A stretch of DNA of 64,000 bases from an uncultured Clostridia bacterium (GTDB lineage Bacteria > Bacillota > Clostridia > Oscillospirales > Acutalibacteraceae). Positions 25,105 to 32,678 of the stretch are shown here, piece after piece. Below the pieces are notes generated by a model. The model saw only the letters and a list, made by a program, of their open reading frames with translations. It had not been told where the DNA came from and searched no databases. Position numbers and translations under genes: made by a program. The stretch spans positions 47,453-111,452 of the forward strand of contig CAKMIX010000007.1 in NCBI GenBank assembly GCA_927362715.1. The letters run 5' to 3'. Each line of letters begins with the position of its first letter. Position 1 is the first letter of the stretch.

Positions 25105-25360
25105 AACCGATGAAACGGAAGTAAAACTGCACGACGCGCTTACAGAGAGCGGGCGGCGCTGAGAGCCCCGCAGCAAACGCGGCAGACAAATGGTCCGTTG
25201 AGGGCGCATTGAAAAGATGCGACGGGGCTTTCCCGTTACAGAGAGAGGGATATGTTTGTATCCTGTTTGAGCGGGCGGCGTTCAGCCGTCAAGCAAGGTG
25301 GTACCGCAGGTATATTTTTCGCCTGTCCTTGTATGATACAAGGGCAGGCGTTTTGCTTTT
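25105..25360 (+). promoter_or_regulatory. T-box riboswitch leader (probably tRNA-Trp)
   Basis: All T-box parts are visible. Stem I begins GATGAAACGGAAGTA (25110-25124) with the AGTA loop-E element. The distal loop ACAGAGAG (25142-25149) and GAGAG follow. The specifier side of the loop reads ACAAATGG before TCCGTT, which closes the lower stem with AACGGA. The T-box sequence AAGGTGGTACCGCAGG is at 25295-25310. The terminator is a 13-bp stem (25321-25333 with 25337-25349) plus TTTTGCTTTT. Uncharged tRNA should favour antitermination. UGG (Trp) fits the downstream trpB. AUG one base earlier is the alternative reading, and the discriminator-pairing base is U, which pairs best with A73. Confidence 0.88.
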
Positions 25361-25400
25361 ATCTTATTTTTCGTTTCAGCCTAATAAAGGAGGGCTTTTC

Positions 25401-26906
25401 GTGCTGCACACAAGAGCGAGCGGTGTTCTGATGCCGCTTTCTTCCCTGCCGTCGCGCTTCGGCTGCGGGACATTCGGCGGGCAGGCGCGGCAATTCGTGC
25501 GCCTTATTAAGGAAATGGGATTTTCCTATTGGCAGGTGCTGCCCTTGAACCCGCCCGATATGCACGGCTCGCCTTACGCTTCTTACGCGGCGTTTGCCGT
25601 TTCGGCGCTGTATATCGACCCGGACGCGCTCGTAAAAGCGGGGCTTGTCTCACAGGCGGATGCAGACCGTGCCGCCTATAGCGGCTCGCCGTTTACGGCA
25701 AATTACGATTTTGCAGCAAAAGCGCACCGCACGCTGCTGCAAACGGCCTACCAAAACGCGCCCGAAGCGCTGCGCGAAGAGGTGCGCGCCTTTTGCGCGA
25801 AACACCGATGGTGCGCGGACTATGCACGCTTTTCGGCACTGCGCGAGCGCTTTGCGGGGAAGCCGTGGTACGAATGGGATGCGGACTTTGCCTGCTATGA
25901 GAATGCGTTGCAGAACATGGATGACGCATTGCAAAAGGCGGCTGACTTTTTCGCCTTTGAGCAATATATCGCCTGCACACAGTGGTATGCGCTCAAGCAG
26001 TTTGCCAACGAAAACGGCGTGAAAATCCTCGGCGACATGCCGATCTACGTTTCCGCAGACAGCGTGGATGTTTGGAGCAATCGGCAGCTTTTTGAGCTGG
26101 ATAAGCGCACCTGTCTGCGCAAGCGCGTTTCGGGCGTGCCGCCCGATTACTTTTCCGCAGACGGTCAGCTATGGGGCAACCCGCTGTATGACTGGGCGGC
26201 GATGGAAAAGGACAATTACCGATGGTGGTGCGACCGCATTGCCGCCGCAAGGACGCTCTATGACACGGTGCGCATCGACCATTTCCGCGCCTTTGCCTCG
26301 TATTGGGCGGTGCCCGCCGACGCCGAGACCGCGCGCGAGGGCGTTTGGGAAAAGGGTCCCGGCATGAAACTTTTTCATGCGGTGGAAGCCGCGTTCGGCG
26401 AAGTCCCCATTGTGGCGGAGGATCTCGGTACATTCGGCGAAGACGTGGTACAGCTTTTGGAGGACACGGGCTTTCCGGGGATGCGCGTCATCCAGTTCGG
26501 CTTTTCGCCCGATTCGGATTCCACGCACCTGCCGCACAATTATCCGCAAAACTGCGTCGCCTATGTCGGCACGCACGACAACACCACCCTGCTTGCGTGG
26601 CTTTGGGAGGCTGCGGAACGCGACCGCCGCTTCGCACTCGACTACTGCGGCTTTGACGGCGGCAATTGGGGCGAGGGCGGCTTTCACAGCCCCGCCTGCC
26701 GCAAGATCATCGAAACGGTCTGGCGCTCGGGCGCCAAGCTTGCGGTCATCGCCTTTCAGGATCTGTGCGGCTTCGGCTCGGATGCGCGCATGAACGTGCC
26801 CGGCCGCGCCGACGGCAACTGGCTGTTCCGCACAACGAAGGAAACGATCGAGCAGATCGACAAAGCGTATTATCAAAAAATCAATCGAATTTTCAAACGA
26901 GGATAA
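25401..26906 (+). CDS. malQ: 4-alpha-glucanotransferase (amylomaltase)
   Basis: 501 residues from GTG 25401, seven bases after AAAGGAGGG; the longer frame from 25209 lies inside the T-box. GH77 enzyme that transfers glucan segments between maltodextrins in the cytoplasm. Motifs: SSLPSRFGCGTFG near residue 11, QVLPLNPPDMHGSPYAS near 40, GDMPIYVSADSVDVW near 213, VRIDHFRAF near 290 (catalytic Asp), VAEDLGTFGEDV near 338 (catalytic Glu) and GTHDNTTL near 391. The length is normal for the family. It is the first gene after the T-box and is followed 13 bp later by trpB, an unexpected partner. Confidence 0.96.
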   Translation: MLHTRASGVLMPLSSLPSRFGCGTFGGQARQFVRLIKEMGFSYWQVLPLNPPDMHGSPYASYAAFAVSALYIDPDALVKAGLVSQADADRAAYSGSPFTANYDFAAKAHRTLLQTAYQNAPEALREEVRAFCAKHRWCADYARFSALRERFAGKPWYEWDADFACYENALQNMDDALQKAADFFAFEQYIACTQWYALKQFANENGVKILGDMPIYVSADSVDVWSNRQLFELDKRTCLRKRVSGVPPDYFSADGQLWGNPLYDWAAMEKDNYRWWCDRIAAARTLYDTVRIDHFRAFASYWAVPADAETAREGVWEKGPGMKLFHAVEAAFGEVPIVAEDLGTFGEDVVQLLEDTGFPGMRVIQFGFSPDSDSTHLPHNYPQNCVAYVGTHDNTTLLAWLWEAAERDRRFALDYCGFDGGNWGEGGFHSPACRKIIETVWRSGAKLAVIAFQDLCGFGSDARMNVPGRADGNWLFRTTKETIEQIDKAYYQKINRIFKRG

Positions 26907-26919
26907 GGAGAGAACAAAA

Positions 26920-28299
26920 ATGGCTAAAATCCCCCACAGATTATATTTGACCGAAGACCAGATGCCCAAGCAGTGGTACAACCTGCGCGCGGATATGAAG
27001 GAGCTGCCCGACCCGATGCTCAATCCCGCGACGCTGCAGCCCGCAAAAGAAGAGGATCTGTACCCCGTATTCTGCAAGGCGCTGGCGCATCAGGAAATGG
27101 ACGACCAAACGCGCTACGTGGACATTCCCGACGAAGTGCAGGAGATGTATAAGGTCTACCGCCCCTCGCCGCTGATTCGCGCCTACAATCTGGAAAAAGC
27201 GCTGGGCACGCCCGCAAAAATTTATTATAAATTTGAGGGCAACAACACCTCCGGCAGCCACAAGCTCAACTCCGCCATCGCACAGGCGTACTACGCGAAA
27301 GAGGAGGGCTTGACCTCCCTGACGACGGAAACGGGCGCGGGGCAGTGGGGCACGGCGCTTGCCGAGGCGTGCGCGTACTTCCACCTGCCGCTTACCGTCT
27401 ACATGGTCAAGGTCTCGTATGAGCAAAAGCCATTCCGCAAAGCGATCATCCACACCTTCGGCGCGGACGTGATCCCCAGCCCCTCCAACACCACCGAAGC
27501 GGGGCGCAAGATCCTTGCCGCCGATCCGAACAATTCCGGGTCGCTCGGCACGGCGATCTCGGAAGCGGTCGAAAAAGCGGTCACGACCGACGGCTGCCGC
27601 TATGTGCTGGGCTCCGTACTCAACCAGGTGCTGCTGCACCAGTCCATCATTGGTCTTGAAAGCAAGATCGCCATGGAAATGCTCGACGAATATCCCGACA
27701 TCGTCATCGGCTGCGCAGGCGGCGGCTCAAACCTCGGCGGGCTTATCGCGCCGTTCATGCAGGATAAGCTCACGGGCAAAGCGAACCCGCGCTTTATCGC
27801 TGTGGAGCCCGCCTCCTGCCCGTCGCTCACGCGCGGCAAATACGCCTACGACTTCTGCGACACGGGCAAGATCACGCCCATGGCAAAGATGTATACCCTC
27901 GGCTGCGAATTCAAGCCCTCGCCCAACCACGCGGGCGGGCTTCGCTACCACGGGATGTCGCCGATCCTCTCGAAGCTCTATCACGACGGGTATATGGAGG
28001 CCGTCGCCGTAGAACAGACCAAGGTCTTCGAAGCCGCGACCATGTTTGCAAAGATCGAAACCATCCTCCCCGCCCCCGAAAGCGCGCACGCCATCCGCGT
28101 AGCGGTAGACGAGGCGCTCAAATGCAAAGAAACGGGCGAGGCCAAGACCATCCTCTTCGGGCTGACGGGCACGGGCTATTTCGACATGACCGCCTACACC
28201 GCCTATAACGAAGGGAAAATGGCGGATTACATCCCCACCGATGCGGATCTGCAGGTCGGCTTCGATAAGCTGCCGAAGCTCCCCGGCATCCAGGAATAA
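26920..28299 (+). CDS. trpB: Tryptophan synthase beta chain, TrpB2 type
   Basis: 459 residues, longer than the roughly 400 of TrpB1, with the extended N-terminus typical of TrpB2. PLP-dependent enzyme that joins indole and serine to make tryptophan. The PLP lysine lies in NNTSGSHKLNSA near residue 113, the substrate loop is TETGAGQWGTALA near 137, and the phosphate-binding loop is GCAGGGSNLGG near 266. ATG 26920 with AAGGAG upstream, 13 bp after malQ. No trpA or other trp gene is near, which fits the idea that TrpB2 salvages free indole. Regulation is by the T-box before malQ; no promoter is seen between the two genes. Confidence 0.93.
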   Translation: MAKIPHRLYLTEDQMPKQWYNLRADMKELPDPMLNPATLQPAKEEDLYPVFCKALAHQEMDDQTRYVDIPDEVQEMYKVYRPSPLIRAYNLEKALGTPAKIYYKFEGNNTSGSHKLNSAIAQAYYAKEEGLTSLTTETGAGQWGTALAEACAYFHLPLTVYMVKVSYEQKPFRKAIIHTFGADVIPSPSNTTEAGRKILAADPNNSGSLGTAISEAVEKAVTTDGCRYVLGSVLNQVLLHQSIIGLESKIAMEMLDEYPDIVIGCAGGGSNLGGLIAPFMQDKLTGKANPRFIAVEPASCPSLTRGKYAYDFCDTGKITPMAKMYTLGCEFKPSPNHAGGLRYHGMSPILSKLYHDGYMEAVAVEQTKVFEAATMFAKIETILPAPESAHAIRVAVDEALKCKETGEAKTILFGLTGTGYFDMTAYTAYNEGKMADYIPTDADLQVGFDKLPKLPGIQE

Positions 28300-28318
28300 T
28301 TCTTCTTCTGATACTTAT

Positions 28319-28363
28319 AAAGGACGGCTCTGTATTCAAACCGATACAGAGCCGTCCTTTTTA
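28319..28363 (+). terminator. Terminator after trpB
   Basis: 17-bp perfect stem (28319-28335 with 28344-28360), eight-base loop, then a T-tract. Confidence 0.93.
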
Positions 28364-28421
28364 TACGCTGCCTGTAAAAACGCAGGCAGTTTTATTTTGT
28401 ATTAAGTTTTTCAAAAAAGTG

Positions 28422-28450
28422 TTGACAATCGAACTTTTCTCGGGTATACT
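28422..28450 (+). promoter_or_regulatory. Promoter of the GntR-ABC operon
   Basis: TTGACA (28422-28427), 17-bp spacer, TATACT (28445-28450), near consensus and therefore probably strong unless repressed. Confidence 0.85.
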
Positions 28451-28464
28451 CCACTTGTAAGGTA

Positions 28465-28482
28465 GTTAGTTACTCAACTAAC
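28465..28482 (+). promoter_or_regulatory. Candidate GntR/YtrA operator
   Basis: Inverted repeat GTTAGTT (28465-28471) and AACTAAC (28476-28482) with a 4-bp spacer, just after the expected transcription start. Autorepression by the first gene is likely, as in YtrA systems. Confidence 0.65.
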
Positions 28483-28510
28483 AAACCAGCAAGCTAAGGC
28501 GGTGATCCTA

Positions 28511-28888
28511 TTGCAAGTGCATCCGAGCATAGATAAGCCCATATTCCTTCAAATCGCGGAGCAGCTGGAAGATTCGATCTTCACAGGCGTTTTCCCCGAG
28601 GAGACGAAGATCCCCTCCACCAATGAGGTCGCCGCTGTGCTGAACATCAATCCCCACACGGTGCTCAAGGGCATGAATCTGTTGGTCGACGAGGATATCA
28701 TCTACAAAAAAAGAGGACTTGGGATGTTCGTAAAAACAGGCGCTGTTGAAAAAATACGGCAAAAAAGGCAAGGGCAATTTTATGAGCAGTATATCGCGGC
28801 GCTGATCCGTGAAGCGGAAAAGCTGCAAATGTCAAAGGAAGATATCATGGCACTGATTGAAAGAGGGTATGACGATGAACGCCATTGA
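28511..28888 (+). CDS. GntR-family regulator, YtrA subfamily
   Basis: 125 residues from TTG 28511; GTG 28502 and GTG 28517 are alternatives. The start was chosen because AGGCGGTG ends six bases upstream and the resulting QVHPSIDKPIFLQIAEQLED matches the usual N-terminus. The winged helix includes KIPSTNEVAAVLNINPHTV, and the short helical tail (about 50 residues) is that of YtrA-type repressors with no FadR or HutC ligand domain. It overlaps the ABC ATPase gene. It should repress the operon until a cell-envelope or antibiotic signal appears, as in relatives. Confidence 0.92.
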   Translation: MQVHPSIDKPIFLQIAEQLEDSIFTGVFPEETKIPSTNEVAAVLNINPHTVLKGMNLLVDEDIIYKKRGLGMFVKTGAVEKIRQKRQGQFYEQYIAALIREAEKLQMSKEDIMALIERGYDDERH

Positions 28889-29744
28889 AATTCAGAATGT
28901 TACAAAGCGATATAAGGACGTAACGGCGCTGGAGGATGTTTCCCTTTCTTTCGCATTCGGGAAAATCTATGGGCTTTTAGGCAGAAACGGCGCCGGGAAA
29001 TCCACCCTTATCAACATTATTGCGAACCGTATTTTTGCGGACTGCGGTGAGGTCCGGATCGATGGGATCCCGGCAAAGGAGAACATGGGCGTTCATGAAA
29101 AGCTCTTTTGCATGAGCGAAGCGGATCTGTATGATCGGGATCTGAAAGTGAAAGAGCTTTTTAAATGGACGGATCGCTTTTATGATGCCTTTGATTCCGA
29201 TAAAGCCTTGGCGCTTTCCGAGAAATTTAATTTGGATATCCATAAGCGGTTCAAGGCATTATCCAAAGGCTATCAGTCTATTTTCAAGCTGATCGTCGCA
29301 CTGTCGCTTCGTGTTCCCTATGTCATTTTCGACGAGCCCGTTTTAGGGCTTGACGCGAACCACCGGGAACTGTTTTACGAATTGCTTCTGGAAGAGTTTG
29401 AAACCGGCGAACGAACATTTATCCTTGCAACGCACCTGATCGAAGAGGTCGCGAACCTGATCGAGGAAGTTGTTTTAATTGACAAAGGGAAGGTGCTCCT
29501 GCAGGAAAGCGTTGAAGCCTTATCGGAAACCGGATACAGCATTTCAGGCACGGCGCAGGAAGTAGACAGCTATTGCGAAGGCAAAAACGTGATCGGGCAG
29601 GATACGCTGGGCGGTATGAAGATCGCTTATATTTCAGGGGAAAAAGCAGCGCTGCCGCAGGGCAGCAATTTGCAGATCGCGGCGATCAATCTGCAAAAGC
29701 TGTTTGTCAAGCTGACGGAGAAAGGCGGCAACGGAAATGAATAA
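28875..29744 (+). CDS. ABC transporter ATP-binding protein
   Basis: 289 residues from ATG 28875, eight bases after AAAGAGGG and 14 bases inside the regulator gene. Walker A GRNGAGKST near residue 38, Q-loop region CMSEADLY, degenerate signature LSKGYQSIFKL near 133, Walker B YVIFDEPVLGLD near 154, and switch His in ATHLIEE near 190. The signature has SKGYQ in place of SGGQ, as in many YtrB-like ATPases. The C-terminal 75 residues are an extra regulatory domain. It works with the following permease as an exporter or envelope-stress transporter. Confidence 0.92.
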   Translation: MNAIEIQNVTKRYKDVTALEDVSLSFAFGKIYGLLGRNGAGKSTLINIIANRIFADCGEVRIDGIPAKENMGVHEKLFCMSEADLYDRDLKVKELFKWTDRFYDAFDSDKALALSEKFNLDIHKRFKALSKGYQSIFKLIVALSLRVPYVIFDEPVLGLDANHRELFYELLLEEFETGERTFILATHLIEEVANLIEEVVLIDKGKVLLQESVEALSETGYSISGTAQEVDSYCEGKNVIGQDTLGGMKIAYISGEKAALPQGSNLQIAAINLQKLFVKLTEKGGNGNE

Positions 29745-30459
29745 ATTAAAAGCGGCGGTTCTATACGAATACGCAACAAAAATCAAGGCTATGGGCGTCT
29801 TTTATTTGATCCAGTATGCGATCACGGCGTTGATTTTCGCGATCGTCCTCATTTTCACGGACGGGAGCCAGACCGGTTCCAATGCTTTGGAATTCAGCTC
29901 GGTCGTTTTTGTAAGCGTGATCGGGGTATTGGGCTACAAGGAAGACTTTAAGGCACTGCTGCAAAACGGATACACCCGCAAATCCATCTTTCTTTCGACC
30001 GTCTGCATGTTTGTGCTGCTTTGCGGCACCATGGCTCTGATCGACACCGTGATCGGCAACACCATCCACCATTTTGCAAAGCAATATTTCACCCTGTTCG
30101 GCAGCCTGTACGGATACAGCAGCCTTTTCGCGAATTGGTTATGGCTCACGGTTTTATATCTATTGTTTTGCAGTCTGTCCTACTTAGCGATTTTGGTGAT
30201 CCACAGGATCGGGAAAACGGCGTCGCTTTTGCTTGCCATTGGGCTCGGCGGCGGCGTACTGCTGGTGATCGCACTGTTTCGATTCGTACTCTCTGACAAA
30301 GCCGTGCGCGCGGTCGCGGATTTTTGGATACGGGCGATGGGCTTTACGGGCGACGGAACGACAAATATTTTCTTCCCCGTGATCACGTTTCTTGTGATCG
30401 GCCTCGTTTTCGGGCTCGGCGCTTTTGCACTGATCCGCCGCGCGGAGCTGAAAGGATAA
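29737..30459 (+). CDS. ABC transporter membrane protein
   Basis: 240 residues with six hydrophobic helices (about residues 22-42, 50-66, 83-105, 128-152, 160-182, 210-232). It overlaps the ATPase gene by 8 bp. The pattern of a GntR regulator, one ATPase and one six-helix permease matches YtrA-type operons. The substrate is unknown. Last gene before a strong terminator. Confidence 0.87.
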   Translation: MNKLKAAVLYEYATKIKAMGVFYLIQYAITALIFAIVLIFTDGSQTGSNALEFSSVVFVSVIGVLGYKEDFKALLQNGYTRKSIFLSTVCMFVLLCGTMALIDTVIGNTIHHFAKQYFTLFGSLYGYSSLFANWLWLTVLYLLFCSLSYLAILVIHRIGKTASLLLAIGLGGGVLLVIALFRFVLSDKAVRAVADFWIRAMGFTGDGTTNIFFPVITFLVIGLVFGLGAFALIRRAELKG

Positions 30460-30474
30460 AACGGAAACGGATAA

Positions 30475-30523
30475 AGAGGGCGGGTCTGTGTCAGCAAAGA
30501 CACAGACCCGTCCTCTATTTTTT
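30475..30523 (+). terminator. Terminator of the GntR-ABC operon
   Basis: 18-bp stem with one G-U pair (30475-30492 with 30499-30516), loop AGCAAA, then ATTTTTTG. Confidence 0.93.
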
Positions 30524-30535
30524 GTTGAATGGAAT

Positions 30536-30563
30536 GCGGACAGCCGCAAGGGCTGTCCCTACG
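30536..30563 (+). repeat. Intergenic hairpin repeat, copy A
   Basis: 28-base element with an 8-bp stem GGACAGCC/GGCTGTCC closed by a GCAA tetraloop. An exact reverse-complement copy is at 58528-58555. Confidence 0.9.
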
Positions 30564-30609
30564 GGGTTAGAGGCGGATGGTTTCCCGCGCCGCGTCTGAC
30601 TTCCGCCCT

Positions 30610-31887
30610 CTAACTTCTGTCCTCTGATTTGATCGCGTCCCAATACGCTTTGGCGGCTTGCTCGTTGCGGTTGTCGCCGTAGAAATAATACTGCTTTCCC
30701 AAAAGCGCGTCGGGCATATACTGCTGCTCGACCCAGCGGTGCGGGAAGTCGTGCGGGTATTTGTAAAACTGCCCCGGGCGCGCGGCGTCCGCGCCGTCGA
30801 AATGCTTATTCTGCAAGCACCGCGGGATGCGCCCGTAGTTCCCCTTTTGCACATCCTCCATCGCGGCGGTGATCGCCATATCGCCCGTATTGGACTTCGG
30901 TGAAGTCGCCACCAAAATGACGGCATCCGCAAGCGGGATCTTTGCTTCGGGCAGCCCCACGGAAAGCGCGATGTCACATGCCGCTTTGACAATGGGGATG
31001 ATCTGTGGGTAGGCAAGCCCCACATCCTCGCACGCGCAGACCATCAGCCGCCGCACGGCGGAGGGCAGGTCACCGCCCGTGAGAAGCCTTGCGAGATAAT
31101 GCAGCGCCGCGTCCGGGTCGGAGCCGCGCATGGACTTTTGAAAAGCGGAGATCACGTCGTAGTGCTCGTCGCCGTCCTTGTCATAGCGGAAGGTGTTGCC
31201 GCCCGTGAGCTTCGCTGCCGCTTCGAGCGTAACGGTTTTGCCGCCGTCCTCGTCACGCGGGGCGGCAAGGACGGAGAGCTCCGTAAAATTGAGCGCGCGG
31301 CGCACGTCGCCGCCGCAGGCCTGCGCAATATGCGCCGCTACCTCGTCCGGGGCGGTGATGCGCACGCCCTGCTCGTTTGCGAGAAAGGCAAAGCCGCGGC
31401 GCACGGCAGGCTCGATCTCCTTTGCCGTAAGTGCCTTAAACTCAAAAACCGTCGAGCGGCTGAGCACGGCGTTATAGACATAAAAATACGGATTCTCCGT
31501 GGTGGAAGCGATCAGCGTGATCTTGCCGCTTTCCATGTATTCCAAAAGCGACTGCTGCTGTTTTTTATTGAAATACTGGATCTCGTCCAAATACAGCAGC
31601 ACACCGTTCGGTGCGGCGAGCGTGCCGATCTCCCCTACGATCTCCTTGATGTCCGCCGTAGAAGCATTCGTGCCGTTGAGCTTTCGAAGCGTCAGGTTGG
31701 TGGTTTTGGCAAGGATGCGCGCAAGCGTCGTTTTGCCCGTGCCGGGCGGGCCGTAAAAGACCATATTCGGAAGCACGCCGGACTGCGCGATATTGCGAAG
31801 CGGCGCCCCCTCGCCTAAGAGGTGGCGCTGCCCGACCATATCGTCGATCGTTTCGGGGCGGAGCCTGTCCGCCAGCGGTGCTGTCAT
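30610..31887 (-). CDS. rarA: Replication-associated recombination protein A (MgsA/RarA), AAA+ ATPase
   Basis: 425 residues from ATG 31887, seven bases after GAGG; an in-frame TTG at 31893 is less likely. Cytoplasmic AAA+ clamp-loader-like ATPase acting at stalled replication forks. Motifs: MVGQRHLLGEGAPLR near residue 17, Walker A FYGPPGTGKTTLA near 44, Walker B LLYLDEIQYFNKKQQ near 97 (DEIQ in place of DEIH), sensor 1 IASTTENPYF near 127, and the C-terminal tetramerisation domain with a YKYPHDFPHRWVEQQY segment. Starts just after the HAD gene stop. Full length. Confidence 0.95.
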   Translation of the reverse strand: MTAPLADRLRPETIDDMVGQRHLLGEGAPLRNIAQSGVLPNMVFYGPPGTGKTTLARILAKTTNLTLRKLNGTNASTADIKEIVGEIGTLAAPNGVLLYLDEIQYFNKKQQQSLLEYMESGKITLIASTTENPYFYVYNAVLSRSTVFEFKALTAKEIEPAVRRGFAFLANEQGVRITAPDEVAAHIAQACGGDVRRALNFTELSVLAAPRDEDGGKTVTLEAAAKLTGGNTFRYDKDGDEHYDVISAFQKSMRGSDPDAALHYLARLLTGGDLPSAVRRLMVCACEDVGLAYPQIIPIVKAACDIALSVGLPEAKIPLADAVILVATSPKSNTGDMAITAAMEDVQKGNYGRIPRCLQNKHFDGADAARPGQFYKYPHDFPHRWVEQQYMPDALLGKQYYFYGDNRNEQAAKAYWDAIKSEDRS

Positions 31888-31889
31888 AG

Positions 31890-32567
31890 TCAATCCTCAA
31901 AAATCAATTTTTGCACGTCGGCGGGCGTTTCGGCAATGTGGTCCGCGCCGTATTCCTCGAATTCCGCACGGCTGCCGAAGCCGTACAGCACGGCGATGCA
32001 GGGGATCCCCGCCGCCTTTGCCCCGCAGATATCGTAAAGCCGGTCGCCGACCATGACCGTGTCGGCGCTTGCAACACCGAGCATCCGCATAGCGGTGCGC
32101 ATGATCTCCGCCTTATCGGCGCTTTTTTCGTCGAAGCTCGCGCCGCCGACATAGTCTACATACTGTATGAGCCCCTGCTCGCGCAGGATCTGCTCGATAT
32201 AGGGCGTGGGCTTGGAGGAAGCGGTCGCCGTTTTTATGCCGTTTTCGCGAAGCGTGCGCAAAAGCCGGGGAATCCCGTCGTAAATGCGCGCTTCACGCCA
32301 GCCTCTCGCCCGGTAGCGTTCGCGGTATTTTTCGATCATAAAGCCGATCTTATCATCCGGGTAGCCGAACAGCGTTTGAAAGCTGTCATAGATCGGCGGG
32401 CCGATGAATTTGCGCAGCGTCGAAAGCGGGGGCGAAGGCTTGCCGTCTGCCTCGAACGCATATTGCAGGCTTTTGAAGATACCCTCCGAGGTGTCCGCCA
32501 GCGTACCGTCAAAATCAAATAATACGGCCTTGTAACGGGATTTCATGTTTTCCATTTTGCGGTGCAT
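31890..32567 (-). CDS. HAD-superfamily phosphatase (phosphoglycolate phosphatase-like)
   Basis: 225 residues. Motif I LFDFDGTLADTSEG near residue 16 holds the nucleophile Asp, motif II is TATASSKPT near 113, the motif III lysine is in SADKAEIM, and motif IV is VMVGDRLYDICGA near 177. A helical cap lies between. ATG 32567 with AAGGAG upstream. Likely substrates are small phosphate esters or nucleotides; Gph/PpaX-type enzymes are the closest by eye. The gene is two bases upstream of rarA and co-transcribed. Confidence 0.9.
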   Translation of the reverse strand: MHRKMENMKSRYKAVLFDFDGTLADTSEGIFKSLQYAFEADGKPSPPLSTLRKFIGPPIYDSFQTLFGYPDDKIGFMIEKYRERYRARGWREARIYDGIPRLLRTLRENGIKTATASSKPTPYIEQILREQGLIQYVDYVGGASFDEKSADKAEIMRTAMRMLGVASADTVMVGDRLYDICGAKAAGIPCIAVLYGFGSRAEFEEYGADHIAETPADVQKLIFED

Positions 32568-32660
32568 GCCGCTCCTTTCTTTAAGCTGCCGCCTGCTAAG
32601 GCGCGAAAAGGGGAAAGACCGCCGTGCCGGCTCGTTTTCGGCATACCGGGTCCGACGCCC

Positions 32661-32678
32661 GGCAGCTTACGCTGCCGT
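32661..32678 (-). repeat. Small hairpin at the end of the anchored-protein gene
   Basis: 7-bp stem CGGCAGC/GCTGCCG with a GTAA tetraloop on the minus strand, beginning at the last base of the stop codon. No T-run follows, so it is probably an RNA-stability or pause hairpin rather than an intrinsic terminator. Confidence 0.5.
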
